From: Betaproteobacteria bacterium
GTDB taxonomy: Bacteria; Pseudomonadota; Gammaproteobacteria; Burkholderiales; Casimicrobiaceae
NCBI GenBank assembly: GCA_016716425.1
Contig: JADJWJ010000004.1
Location: forward strand, 124,001-188,000
Direction: 5' to 3'
DNA: 64,000 bases
Positions 1 through 7,620 of this stretch are shown one piece after another (position 1 is the first letter of the stretch; each line of letters starts with the position of its first letter). The position numbers and the translations under genes are program-made. The notes under the pieces were generated by a model, which had not been told where the DNA came from, ran no database searches, and saw nothing but the letters and a program-made list of their open reading frames with translations.

Positions 1-688
1 CCGATCGTGATTGGTTCGGCGAAGCTGGCGCTGGAGGGGGACAAGGGCGAGCTGGGGGAGGGGTCGATCCTGAAGCTGGCGGAGGCGCTGGACAGCTACA
101 TTCCGCAGCCGAAGCGGGCGATCGACGGGCCGTTTCTGATGCCGGTGGAGGACGTGTTTTCGATCTCGGGGCGGGGGACGGTGGTGACGGGGCGGGTGGA
201 GCGGGGCATTGTGAAGGTGGGGGATCCGCTGGAGATCGTGGGGCTGAAGCCGACGCTGCAGACGGTGTGCACGGGGGTGGAGATGTTCCGCAAGCTGCTG
301 GACCAGGGGCAGGCGGGGGGACAACGTGGGGGTGCTGCTGCGGGGCACGAAGCGGGAAGAGGTGGAGCGGGGGCAGGTGCTGGCGAAGCCGGGGTCGATC
401 ACGCCGCACACGAAGTTCAGCTGCGAGGTGTACGTGCTGTCGAAGGAGGAGGGGGGGCGGCACACGCCGTTCTTTCCGGGGTACCGGCCGCAGTTTTACT
501 TCCGGACGACGGACGTGACGGGGAGCTGCGAGCTGCCGGCGGGGACGGAGATGGTGATGCCGGGGGACAACATCGGGATGACGGTGACGCTGATCCAGCC
601 GATCGCGATGGAAGAGGGGCTGCGGTTCGCGATCCGCGAGGGCGGGCGCACGGTCGGCGCCGGCGTGGTGGCCAAGATCATCGAGTGA
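1..688 (+). pseudogene. tuf: tuf, elongation factor Tu, 3' part, broken by a one-base frameshift
   Basis: EF-Tu carries aminoacyl-tRNA to the ribosome as a GTP complex. The window opens inside the gene, at about residue 170 of the usual 396. The first frame reads the end of the G domain and domain 2 (ALDSYIPQPKRAIDGPFLMP, then GRGTVVTGRVERG) up to LLDQGQAG near base 318. There a run of six G has one base too many, and the rest (DNVGVLLRGTKREEVERG to GAGVVAKIIE) continues in another frame to the TGA at 686. Everything else is conserved, so a sequencing or assembly slip in the G run is as likely as a real lesion. Codon use up to about base 620 is dominated by GGG, GTG, CGG and ACG, unlike the C-ending codons of all the following genes. 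The last 60 bases switch to the local style. Confidence 0.9.
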
Positions 689-743
689 CAGGGATCAGAG
701 GTCAGGAATCAGGCATCAGACGCGCCGGCGTGTCCGGTGGCGC
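689..743. repeat. Heptamer repeat plus hairpin, copy 1 (tuf-rpsJ gap)
   Basis: TCAGGNA-type heptamers (GGGATCAG, GGTCAGGAATCA, GGCATCAG) follow the tuf stop directly. They are followed by GCGCCGGCG, a short loop and CCGGTGGCGC at 722-743, which can fold into a hairpin. The same heptamers recur after rpsJ, and heptamers plus hairpin recur after infA, so this is a dispersed family and not chance. Confidence 0.7.
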
Positions 744-794
744 GGCGCAAGCCGCGATGGCGGCTGAACTTGCAATCGGGACTCAGAGGTTCAC

Positions 795-1106
795 ATGAAC
801 AACCAACGCATCCGCATCCGGCTCAAGGCGTTCGACTACAAGCTGATCGACCAGTCGGCGCTGGAAATCGTCGAGACGGCGAAGCGCTCGGGCGCCGTGG
901 TCAAGGGCCCGGTTCCGCTGCCGACGAAGATCGAGCGGTTCGACGTCCTGCGCTCGCCGCACGTCAACAAGACGTCGCGCGACCAGTTCGAGATCCGCAC
1001 GCACCTGCGGCTGATGGACATCATCGACCCGACCGACAAGACGGTCGACCAGCTGATGAAGCTCGACCTGCCCGCCGGCGTGGACGTGGAGATCAAGCTG
1101 CAGTAG
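795..1106 (+). CDS. rpsJ: 30S ribosomal protein S10
   Basis: S10 sits in the head of the 30S subunit and, with NusB, takes part in transcription antitermination. The product is 103 residues, the usual length, and carries the conserved RIRLKAFDYKLID start and the GPVPLPTKIERF and SPHVNKTSRDQFE segments. It is the first complete gene of the S10 cluster. The 106-base gap after tuf is longer than most in this run and is partly filled by a repeat. An AGAGG-like ribosome site lies 8 bases before the ATG. Identification is secure. Confidence 0.98.
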   Translation: MNNQRIRIRLKAFDYKLIDQSALEIVETAKRSGAVVKGPVPLPTKIERFDVLRSPHVNKTSRDQFEIRTHLRLMDIIDPTDKTVDQLMKLDLPAGVDVEIKLQ

Positions 1107-1140
1107 TCAGGGATCAGAGGTCAGGCATCAGGTATCAGAA
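1107..1140. repeat. Heptamer repeat, copy 2 (rpsJ-rplC gap)
   Basis: TCAGGGATCAGAGGTCAGGC and GGTATCAG follow the rpsJ TAG without a gap, using the same TCAGGNA heptamer as copies 1 and 3. No strong hairpin follows here. The next 100 bases before rplC hold small inverted pieces such as GCCCGGCATTGAGCCGGG. Confidence 0.65.
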
Positions 1141-1239
1141 GCGGCGGCCGCGAAGCGCGGCAATCGGGCCCGGCATTGAGCCGGGTCAACTCGCGGTGCC
1201 CGGTCAATCGCAATCGGGCGCCTTGAAAGGAAAACGAAG

Positions 1240-1896
1240 ATGAGTCTCGGACTGGTGGGTCGCAAAGTGGGCATGACCCGCGTCTTCACCGACGATGGCA
1301 ACGCCATCCCGGTGACGGTGCTCGACGTCGCGGGCAACCGCGTGACGCAGGTGAAGACCCCGGAAACCGACGGCTACGCGGCCGTGCAGGTCACGTGGGG
1401 CAAGCGGCGCGCGTCGCGCGTCACGAAGCCGCAGGCGGGCCACCTCGCGAAGGCCGGCGTGGAAGCGGGCGTCGTCCTCAAGGAATTCAAGGTCTCGGCC
1501 GACGAGCTCGCGAAGTTCAAGGCAGGCGACGTCGTCGGCGTGGACACGTTCGCGGTCGGCCAGCTGGTCGACGTGTCGGGCACGACGAAGGGTCGCGGCT
1601 TTTCCGGCGTGATTCGCCGGCACAATTTCAGCAGCAACCGCGCGTCGCACGGCAACTCGCGCTCGCACAACACGCCGGGCTCGATCGGCATGGCGCAGGA
1701 CCCGGGCCGCGTGTTCCCCGGCAAGCGCATGGCGGGCCAGTACGGCAACGTCGCGCGCACGACGCAGCTGCTCCGCGTCGTCCGCATCGATGCCGAGCGC
1801 GGCCTGCTGCTCGTCAAGGGCTGCGTCCCCGGCGCGGACGGAGGCCACGTCGTCGTGCTGCCGTCCGCCAAGACGCCGGCGAAGAAGGGGGCGTGA
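1240..1896 (+). CDS. rplC: 50S ribosomal protein L3
   Basis: L3 is an early assembly protein of the large subunit near the peptidyl-transferase centre. The 218-residue product starts MSLGLVGRKVGMTRVFTDDG and holds the basic central loop with KGRGFSGVIRRHNF and the GSIGMAQDPGRVFPGKRMAG finger. The glutamine of MAQ is the residue methylated by PrmB in related bacteria. A clear AAAGGA site precedes the ATG. The gene ends two bases before the rplD start. Length and all key segments are normal. Confidence 0.98.
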   Translation: MSLGLVGRKVGMTRVFTDDGNAIPVTVLDVAGNRVTQVKTPETDGYAAVQVTWGKRRASRVTKPQAGHLAKAGVEAGVVLKEFKVSADELAKFKAGDVVGVDTFAVGQLVDVSGTTKGRGFSGVIRRHNFSSNRASHGNSRSHNTPGSIGMAQDPGRVFPGKRMAGQYGNVARTTQLLRVVRIDAERGLLLVKGCVPGADGGHVVVLPSAKTPAKKGA

Positions 1897-1898
1897 CC

Positions 1899-2522
1899 AT
1901 GGACCTGAAGCTCCTTTCCGGCAACGGCGAGAAGACCGCCACGGTGGCGGCGTCCGACGCGCTCTTCGGGCGCGAGTACAACGAAGCGCTGATCCACCAG
2001 GTCGTCGTCGCGTTCCAGGCCAATGGGCGCCAGGGCACGCGCGCGCAGAAGGGCCGCGCCGACATCAACAAGTCGCACAAGAAGCCCTGGGCGCAGAAAG
2101 GCACCGGCCGCGCGCGCGCGGGCCAGGCCAACAGCCCGTTGTGGCGCGGCGGCGGCAAGATCTTCCCGTCGTCCCCCGACGAGAACTTCTCGCACAAGGT
2201 CAACCGCAAGATGTACCGTGCGGGCGTCGCGTCCATCCTGTCGCAGCTCGTCCGCGAGGACCGGCTGGCGGTGATCGACGACCTCGCGCTCGACTCGCCG
2301 AAGACCAAGGCGTTCGCGCAGAAGATCAAGGCCTTCGGCCTGACCGGCACCGTGCTGCTCGTCACCGACAAGCTCGACGACAACATGTACCTGTCGTCGC
2401 GCAACCTGCCGGACGTGCTGGTGCTCGAGACCCGCGAGGTCGACCCGGTGAGCCTCGTGCGCTTCAACAACGTGCTGGTCACGCGCGGCGCGGTCGCACA
2501 GTTCGAGGAGATGCTCGGATGA
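1899..2522 (+). CDS. rplD: 50S ribosomal protein L4
   Basis: L4 binds 23S rRNA and its long loop lines the peptide exit tunnel. In gammaproteobacteria it also represses its own operon, but no matching leader could be identified here. The product is 207 residues, starting MDLKLL. It keeps the RQGTRAQKGRADI and KPWAQKGTGRARAG loop and the WRGGGKIFPSSPDENF segment. The start was chosen because it follows the rplC stop by two bases and gives the family length. The stop overlaps the rplW ATG (ATGA), which suggests coupled translation. Confidence 0.97.
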   Translation: MDLKLLSGNGEKTATVAASDALFGREYNEALIHQVVVAFQANGRQGTRAQKGRADINKSHKKPWAQKGTGRARAGQANSPLWRGGGKIFPSSPDENFSHKVNRKMYRAGVASILSQLVREDRLAVIDDLALDSPKTKAFAQKIKAFGLTGTVLLVTDKLDDNMYLSSRNLPDVLVLETREVDPVSLVRFNNVLVTRGAVAQFEEMLG

Positions 2523-2845
2523 GCGCGACAGACAGCAACGTCAAGAAGTACAACAACGAGCGCCTGATGACGGTCTTGCTGGCACCGATCGTGTCCGAGA
2601 AGGGCACGTTCATCGCCGACAAGCACGAGCAGGTGATCTTCCGCGTCGCGCAGGACGCCACCAAGCCCGAGATCAAGGCCGCGGTCGAGCTCATGTTCAA
2701 GGTTCAGGTGGCAAGCGTCCAGGTCGCGAACGTCAAGGGCAAGGAGAAGCGCTTCGGGCGCTTCATCGGACGCCGGCGCAACTGGAAGAAGGCCTACGTC
2801 TGCCTGAAGGAAGGCCAGGAAATCAACTTCGCGGTGGAGGCATAG
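2519..2845 (+). CDS. rplW: 50S ribosomal protein L23
   Basis: L23 lies at the tunnel exit and is the docking point for trigger factor and SRP. From the ATG that overlaps the rplD stop, the product is 108 residues, a few longer than E. coli L23 because of a short N-terminal tail (MSATDSNVKKYNNERLM). The core LLAPIVSEKGTF, the acidic docking region and the RRNWKKAYVCLKEGQEINF end are intact. It lies in the S10 cluster four bases before rplB. Confidence 0.97.
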   Translation: MSATDSNVKKYNNERLMTVLLAPIVSEKGTFIADKHEQVIFRVAQDATKPEIKAAVELMFKVQVASVQVANVKGKEKRFGRFIGRRRNWKKAYVCLKEGQEINFAVEA

Positions 2846-2849
2846 GACC

Positions 2850-3683
2850 ATGGCCCTCGTCAAAGTCAAACCGACGTCGGCGGGTCGCCGCGCGCTGGTG
2901 AAGGTCGTCAACGCGGGCCTGCACAAGGGCGCGCCGGTGGCGTCGCTGGTCGAACCTCAGAAGCGCGGGTCGGGCCGCAACAACAACGGCCACATCACGG
3001 TCCGCCACAAGGGCGGCGGCCACAAGCACCACTACCGGGTCGTCGACTTCAAGCGCAACAAGGACGGCATTCCGGCCCGGGTCGAGCGCCTCGAGTACGA
3101 CCCGAACCGCAGCGCCAATCTGGCGCTCCTGCTGTACGCGGACGGCGAGCGCCGCTACGTGATCGCGGCACGCGGCGTGGCCGTCGGCACGCAGCTGCTG
3201 TCGGGCAGCGAGGCCGGCGTGAAGCCGGGCAACTGCCTGCCCCTGCGCAACATCCCGGTCGGCACCACCGTCCACTGCGTCGAGATGCAGCCGGGCAAGG
3301 GCGCCCAGATCGCGCGTTCGGCCGGCGCCTCGGTGCAGCTGCTCGCGCGCGAGGGCATCTACGCGCAATTGCGGCTTCGCTCCGGCGAGATCCGCAAGGT
3401 GCACGTCGACTGCCGCGCCGTGATCGGCGAGGTCGGCAACGAGGAGCACAACCTGCGGTCGATCGGCAAGGCCGGCGCCATGCGTTGGCGCGGCGTGCGC
3501 CCGACGGTCCGGGGCATTGCCATGAATCCGGTCGACCACCCGATGGGCGGCCGCACCAACGGCGGCGGGGGGCGGCACCACCCGATGTCGCCGTGGGGTA
3601 CGCCGGCCAAGGGGTACAAGACGCGCAAGAACAAGCGGACCGACGGCATGATCGTGCGCCGGCGCCACGCGACGAAGGGGTAA
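2850..3683 (+). CDS. rplB: 50S ribosomal protein L2
   Basis: L2 is one of the most conserved large-subunit proteins and is needed for subunit joining and peptidyl transfer. The product is 277 residues. It shows KRGSGRNNNGHITVRHKGGG in the N-terminal part and the C-terminal RGIAMNPVDHPMGGRTNGGG loop with the key histidine. The C-terminal SPWGTPAKGYKTRKNKRTD is also present. The start follows the rplW stop by four bases. Nothing is unusual. Confidence 0.98.
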   Translation: MALVKVKPTSAGRRALVKVVNAGLHKGAPVASLVEPQKRGSGRNNNGHITVRHKGGGHKHHYRVVDFKRNKDGIPARVERLEYDPNRSANLALLLYADGERRYVIAARGVAVGTQLLSGSEAGVKPGNCLPLRNIPVGTTVHCVEMQPGKGAQIARSAGASVQLLAREGIYAQLRLRSGEIRKVHVDCRAVIGEVGNEEHNLRSIGKAGAMRWRGVRPTVRGIAMNPVDHPMGGRTNGGGGRHHPMSPWGTPAKGYKTRKNKRTDGMIVRRRHATKG

Positions 3684-3689
3684 ACGGAA

Positions 3690-3986
3690 ATGGCTCGCTC
3701 AATCAAGAAGGGTCCGTTCGTCGACGGCCACCTGATGGCGAAGGTGGAGAAGGCGCGCGCGATCAACGACAAGAAGCCGATCAAGACCTGGTCGCGCCGC
3801 TCGACGATTACGCCCGATTTCGTCGGGCTGACCGTCGCCGTGCACAACGGCAAGGCGCACATCCCGGTCTACGTGTCGGAGAACATGGTCGGCCACAAGC
3901 TCGGCGAATTCGCGCTGACGCGCACCTTCAAGGGCCACTCGGCCGACAAGAAGGTCGCGACGCCGGCGCCGCCGCGGAAGAGGTAA
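3690..3986 (+). CDS. rpsS: 30S ribosomal protein S19
   Basis: S19 forms a head complex with S13 and contacts tRNA in the A site. The product begins MARSIKKGPFVDGHLM and contains KPIKTWSRRSTITPDFVGLT and the GHKLGEFALTRTFKGH signature. At 98 residues it is about six longer than most homologues because of a short proline and arginine tail. AACGGAA lies just before the ATG. It is flanked closely by rplB and rplV as expected. Confidence 0.97.
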   Translation: MARSIKKGPFVDGHLMAKVEKARAINDKKPIKTWSRRSTITPDFVGLTVAVHNGKAHIPVYVSENMVGHKLGEFALTRTFKGHSADKKVATPAPPRKR

Positions 3987-3996
3987 GGAGCCCACG

Positions 3997-4341
3997 ATGG
4001 AAACCAATGCCACGCTGCGCGGCGTGCGCCTGTCGGCCCAGAAGGGCCGGCTGGTCGCCGACCAGATCCGCGGACTGCCCGTCGGCCGGGCGCTCGATCT
4101 GCTGACGTTCAGCCCCAAGAAGGGTGCCCGGATCATCAAGCAGGTACTGCTGTCGGCGATCGCCAACGCCGAGCACAACGACGGCGCCGACATCGACGAG
4201 CTCAAGGTCAAGACGATCTACATCGACAAGGCCGCCGTGCTGAAGCGCACCAGCCCGCGCGCCAAGGGCCGGGGCAACGTGATCAGCAAGCAGAGCTGTC
4301 ACATCCACGTCGTCGTCGGCGACGGAAACGAGGGAAAGTAG
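3997..4341 (+). CDS. rplV: 50S ribosomal protein L22
   Basis: L22 spans the large subunit, and its beta-hairpin lines the exit tunnel next to L4. Macrolide resistance mutations fall in that loop. The product is 114 residues. It has the typical VRLSAQKGRLVADQIRGLPV start and the C-terminal hairpin KRTSPRAKGRGNVISKQSCH, followed by IHVVV. TAAGGAG precedes the ATG. The stop is separated from rpsC by three bases. Confidence 0.97.
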   Translation: METNATLRGVRLSAQKGRLVADQIRGLPVGRALDLLTFSPKKGARIIKQVLLSAIANAEHNDGADIDELKVKTIYIDKAAVLKRTSPRAKGRGNVISKQSCHIHVVVGDGNEGK

Positions 4342-4344
4342 GTC

Positions 4345-5076
4345 ATGGGACAGAAGATCAATCCGACCGGGTTCCGGCTTGCCGTCACGCGCAACTGGGG
4401 TTCCAAGTGGTTCGCGAACAGCAAGAACTACGCGGGGACGCTCGCCGAGGACATCCGCGTCCGCGAGTACCTGGGCAAGAAGCTCGCGCACGCCTCCGTG
4501 GCCAAGATCACGATCGAGCGGCCGGCGAAGAACGCACGCATCACGATCCACAGCGCGCGTCCGGGTGTCGTCATCGGCAAGAAGGGTGAGGACATCGAGA
4601 CGCTGCGCTCGGACCTGCGCAAGATGATGGGCGGCGACGTCGGCCTCAACATCGAGGAGATCCGCAAGCCCGAGATCGACGCGCAGCTCATCGCCGACTC
4701 GATCGCCCAGCAGCTCGAGAAGCGGATCATGTTCCGCCGCGCGATGAAGCGCGCCATGCAGAACGCGATGCGGCTTGGCGCGCAGGGCATCAAGGTCATG
4801 TCGTCGGGCCGGCTGAACGGCGCCGAGATCGCGCGCCGCGAGTGGTACCGCGAGGGCCGCGTTCCGCTGCACACGCTGCGCGCCGACATCGATTACGGGT
4901 TTTCCGAGGCGCGCACGACCTACGGCGTCATCGGCATCAAGGTCTGGGTGTTCAAGGGTGAGCGTCTCGCGCACAACGCCGAGCCGGTGCAGGCGCCAGC
5001 ACCCGCACCGGACCTGCCGAAGCGTCCGCCGCGTCGTCCGCCGCCGCCAGGAGCGAAGAATGCTGCAGCCAGCTAG
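4345..5076 (+). CDS. rpsC: 30S ribosomal protein S3
   Basis: S3 lies at the mRNA entry channel and contributes to helicase activity. The product is 243 residues. It starts MGQKINPTGFRLAVTRNW, has the KH domain with GVVIGKKGEDIE at about residues 74-85, and continues into the RMMGGDVGLNIEEI-type region. The C-terminal tail is rich in proline and alanine and slightly shorter than in some betaproteobacteria. Its last 17 bases overlap the start of rplP. Confidence 0.97.
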   Translation: MGQKINPTGFRLAVTRNWGSKWFANSKNYAGTLAEDIRVREYLGKKLAHASVAKITIERPAKNARITIHSARPGVVIGKKGEDIETLRSDLRKMMGGDVGLNIEEIRKPEIDAQLIADSIAQQLEKRIMFRRAMKRAMQNAMRLGAQGIKVMSSGRLNGAEIARREWYREGRVPLHTLRADIDYGFSEARTTYGVIGIKVWVFKGERLAHNAEPVQAPAPAPDLPKRPPRRPPPPGAKNAAAS

Positions 5077-5476
5077 AAGGAAGTACCGAAAGGAGCAGAA
5101 GGGCCGCAACAAGGGCGTTGCGACCGTCGGCAACAAGGTGAGCTTCGGCGAGTACGGCTTGAAGGCCGTCGGTCGCGGCCGCCTGACCGCGCGCCAGATC
5201 GAGGCGGCCCGGCGGGCGATGACGCGCCACATCAAGCGCGGCGGCCGCATCTGGATCCGCATCTTCCCGGACAAGCCGATCTCGCGGAAGCCGGCCGAGG
5301 TCCGCATGGGCAACGGCAAGGGCAGCCCCGAGTACTACGTCGCCGAGATCGTGCCGGGCAAGGTGCTCTACGAGATGGACGGTGTCGACGAGGCGCTGGC
5401 GCGCGAGGCGTTCGCGCTCGCGTCGGCCAAGCTGCCGATCCGCACTACGTTCGTGCACCGGCTGATCGGCGGATGA
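5060..5476 (+). CDS. rplP: 50S ribosomal protein L16
   Basis: L16 helps position tRNA in the A site of the large subunit. The chosen ATG gives 138 residues and the conserved start MLQPARRKYRKEQKGRNKG. This makes the gene begin 17 bases inside rpsC, with the GGAG site also in rpsC. The GRLTARQIEAARRAMTRHIK and GKGSPEYYVAEIVPGKV blocks are intact. A longer reading frame runs upstream through rpsC but has no family support. Confidence 0.96.
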   Translation: MLQPARRKYRKEQKGRNKGVATVGNKVSFGEYGLKAVGRGRLTARQIEAARRAMTRHIKRGGRIWIRIFPDKPISRKPAEVRMGNGKGSPEYYVAEIVPGKVLYEMDGVDEALAREAFALASAKLPIRTTFVHRLIGG

Positions 5477-5487
5477 CGGGAGCGACC

Positions 5488-5694
5488 ATGAAGAAGACCG
5501 ATACCAAGAAGGCGCTCGCGGCGAAGTCGCCGGTCGAGCTGCAGACGGAGCTCGAGGCGCTGCTGCGCGAGCAGTTCGGCCTGCGGATGCAGGCGGCGAC
5601 GCAGCAACTCACCGACAACTCGAAGCTGAAGACGGTGCGCCGCGGGATCGCGCGCGTGCGCACGCTGATGCACCAGAAGGCGGGCCAGGCATGA
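5488..5694 (+). CDS. rpmC: 50S ribosomal protein L29
   Basis: L29 sits at the exit-tunnel rim beside L23. From the ATG at 5488 the product is 68 residues. An earlier in-frame ATG at 5473 would add five residues and overlap rplP, but GGGAG at 5478-5482 is correctly spaced only for the later one. The helix pair with LLREQFGLRMQAATQQLTDN and RRGIARVRTLMHQK is diagnostic. The stop overlaps the rpsQ ATG by four bases. Confidence 0.93.
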   Translation: MKKTDTKKALAAKSPVELQTELEALLREQFGLRMQAATQQLTDNSKLKTVRRGIARVRTLMHQKAGQA

Positions 5695-5996
5695 ACACGG
5701 AATCGCAGGCCAAGAACGAGGGCGCCGCGGGCGCCGAGCGCAGGACGCTGATCCAGACGTTCGTCGGGCGGGTCGTCAGCGACAAGATGAACAAGACGGT
5801 GACGGTGCTGGTCGAGCGGCGGGTCAAGCACCCGCTGTACGGCAAGATCGTCATGCAGTCGCGCAAGTTCCACGCGCACGACGAGAACAACGAGTGCAAG
5901 ACCGGCGACCTGGTCGAGATCTCGGCGACGCGCAAGCTGTCGAAAACGAAGGCGTGGCGCGTGTCGAACGTGCTGGAACGGGCGACGCCGGTCTGA
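5691..5996 (+). CDS. rpsQ: 30S ribosomal protein S17
   Basis: S17 is a primary 16S rRNA binder with an OB fold. The product is 101 residues with a 17-residue alanine- and glutamate-rich N-terminal extension before the core. The core carries GRVVSDKMNKTVTVLVERRV, HPLYGKIVMQSRKFHAHDE and the DLVEISATRKLSKTKAWRV end. It is the last gene of the first block; a 322-base gap with a hairpin and a promoter separates it from rplN. Confidence 0.96.
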   Translation: MNTESQAKNEGAAGAERRTLIQTFVGRVVSDKMNKTVTVLVERRVKHPLYGKIVMQSRKFHAHDENNECKTGDLVEISATRKLSKTKAWRVSNVLERATPV

Positions 5997-6017
5997 CGTT
6001 GCGGGAGGCCGCCCCGC

Positions 6018-6047
6018 CCGGCCCGAGGCCGGGAAAGGGCCGGTTTT
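6018..6047 (+). terminator. Terminator-like hairpin after rpsQ
   Basis: CCGGCCC at 6018-6024 pairs with GGGCCGG at 6037-6043 across a 12-base loop and is followed directly by TTTT. An alternative 7-bp stem, CCCGGCC-CGA-GGCCGGG, overlaps its left arm. The short T run suggests partial termination or attenuation, which fits the new promoter 40 bases further on. Confidence 0.5.
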
Positions 6048-6083
6048 CATGGGGTTAGCCCCGGATATTCGAGCCGCTCGGGG

Positions 6084-6112
6084 TTGCGGAGGCAGGCAAA
6101 ACCTGCCATAAT
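6084..6112 (+). promoter_or_regulatory. Putative sigma-70 promoter of the rplN block
   Basis: TTGCGG (6084-6089), a 17-base spacer and CATAAT (6107-6112) give a near-consensus -10 at ideal spacing. The -35 is weak, with only TTG matching. The start would be near 6119, leaving a leader of about 200 bases before rplN. That leader is structured: GGATCCCG at 6132-6139 can pair with CGGGATCC at 6206-6213, with several GGCGCC pieces between. Confidence 0.5.
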
Positions 6113-6318
6113 TTCAGTTTTCGTCCGTCGCGGATCCCGATTGCGGGCGCCGCGAAGGTCCATCCCCGGGGCGCCTCGCGCAAGAGGCAAGGGCGCCTCC
6201 TCGAGCGGGATCCAAAACTGGCCGCCGCCGCAGCGAAGTTCCGGAAGTGGCCGCCTTCGGGGTGCCGAGCGATCGGTGCCAGGGGGCGGACGGCGGGTTA
6301 AGTTGGAGAGCTTGCAAA

Positions 6319-6687
6319 ATGATCCAGATGCAGTCGGTGCTGGACGTCGCCGATAACACGGGCGCGCGTTCGGTCATGTGTATCAAGGTGCTCGGCGGCA
6401 GCAAGCGCCGGTACGCGCACATCGGCGACGTGATCAAGGTGTCGGTGAAGGACGCGGCGCCGCGCGGACGCGTGAAGAAGGGCGAGATCTACAACGCGGT
6501 CGTCGTGCGCACCCGCAAGGGCGTGCGCCGCGCCGACGGCGCGCTGATCCGCTTCGACGCGAACGCCGCCGTGCTGCTCAACGCCAAGCTCGAGCCGATC
6601 GGCACGCGCATCTTCGGGCCCGTCACGCGCGAGCTGCGCACCGAGCGGTTCATGAAGATCGTCTCGCTGGCGCCGGAAGTGCTCTGA
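6319..6687 (+). CDS. rplN: 50S ribosomal protein L14
   Basis: L14 lies at the subunit interface and forms bridges with 16S rRNA. The ATG at 6319 gives 122 residues, the family standard, starting MIQMQSVLDVADNTGARSVM. The signature with GDVIKVSVKDAAPRGRVKKG and the end FGPVTRELRTERFMKIVSLA are present. TTGGAGAG lies eight bases upstream. An in-frame start further upstream would run into the structured leader and has no support. It opens the spc block. Confidence 0.96.
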   Translation: MIQMQSVLDVADNTGARSVMCIKVLGGSKRRYAHIGDVIKVSVKDAAPRGRVKKGEIYNAVVVRTRKGVRRADGALIRFDANAAVLLNAKLEPIGTRIFGPVTRELRTERFMKIVSLAPEVL

Positions 6688-6735
6688 CGCGCCGGCCGAC
6701 AGTCAACTGCTGCAGCGACGGAACAGGGAACAGCC

Positions 6736-7050
6736 ATGCGCAAGATCAAGAAGGGCGACAACGTCGTCGTCATCGCGGGCCGCGACAAGGGCAAGCGGGG
6801 CGACGTCGCGCGCGTCGTCGACGACCGGCACGTGATCGTGAACGGCGTCAACAAGGTAACCAAGCACGCGAAGCCCAACCCGATGAAGAACCAGCCGGGC
6901 GGCATCGTCAGCAAGGAAATGCCGATCGACGTGTCGAACGTCGCGATCTGGAACCCGGTGACGCAGAAGGCGGACCGGATCGGCATGCGTCTGCTCGAGG
7001 ACGGCCGCAAGGTCCGCTTCTTCAAGAGCAACGGCGAGCAGCTGGTCTAG
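6736..7050 (+). CDS. rplX: 50S ribosomal protein L24
   Basis: L24 starts large-subunit assembly by binding the 5' domain of 23S rRNA. The 104-residue product begins MRKIKKGDNVVVIAGRDKGK, the KOW motif. It continues with HVIVNGVNKVTKHAKPNPM and the GGIVSKEMPIDVSNVAIWNP segment. It follows rplN after 48 bases and precedes rplE by 19. Nothing unusual. Confidence 0.97.
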   Translation: MRKIKKGDNVVVIAGRDKGKRGDVARVVDDRHVIVNGVNKVTKHAKPNPMKNQPGGIVSKEMPIDVSNVAIWNPVTQKADRIGMRLLEDGRKVRFFKSNGEQLV

Positions 7051-7069
7051 GACCCGATCAGGACAAATC

Positions 7070-7609
7070 ATGGCCCGCTTGAAGGAAGTCTACAAGAAGG
7101 AAATCGCCCCGGCGCTGACCAAGCAGTTCGGCTACAAGTCGCCGATGGAGGTGCCCCGCATCACCAAGATCACGCTGAACATGGGCGTGGGCGAGGCGAC
7201 CGGCGACAAGAAGATCCTGGACAACGCCGTCTCCGACATGCAGAAGATCTCCGGCCAGAAGCCGGTGGTCACCAAGGCGCGCAAGGCCATCGCCGGCTTC
7301 AAGATCCGCGAGGGCTACCCGATCGGCTGCATGGTGACGCTGCGGCAGGAGCGGATGTACGAATTCCTCGACCGCTTCGTCACGGTCGCGCTGCCGCGCG
7401 TGCGCGACTTCCGGGGAATCTCGGGCCGCGCGTTCGACGGCCGCGGCAACTACAACATCGGCATCAAGGAACAGATCATCTTTCCGGAGATCGAGTACGA
7501 CAAGATCGACGCGCTCCGCGGGATGAACATCTCGATCACGACGACTGCGAAGACCGACGCCGAAGCCCGCGCGCTGCTCTCCGCGTTCCGTTTCCCGTTC
7601 AAGAACTGA
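7070..7609 (+). CDS. rplE: 50S ribosomal protein L5
   Basis: L5 binds 5S rRNA and contacts the P-site tRNA. The product is 179 residues. It starts MARLKEVYKKEIAPALTKQF and has PRITKITLNMGVGEA and the conserved RGISGRAFDGRGNYNIGIKE loop. The C-terminal DIVITTTAKTDAEARAL-like end reads ISITTTAKTDAEARALLSAF here. Spacing to rpsN is 11 bases. Secure identification. Confidence 0.97.
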   Translation: MARLKEVYKKEIAPALTKQFGYKSPMEVPRITKITLNMGVGEATGDKKILDNAVSDMQKISGQKPVVTKARKAIAGFKIREGYPIGCMVTLRQERMYEFLDRFVTVALPRVRDFRGISGRAFDGRGNYNIGIKEQIIFPEIEYDKIDALRGMNISITTTAKTDAEARALLSAFRFPFKN

Positions 7610-7620
7610 AAGAGCACGCC

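Noticed and set aside
1..798. 263-residue protein from the first tuf frame
   Set aside because: Residues after about base 320 are the frameshifted reading of EF-Tu and have no protein-like character.
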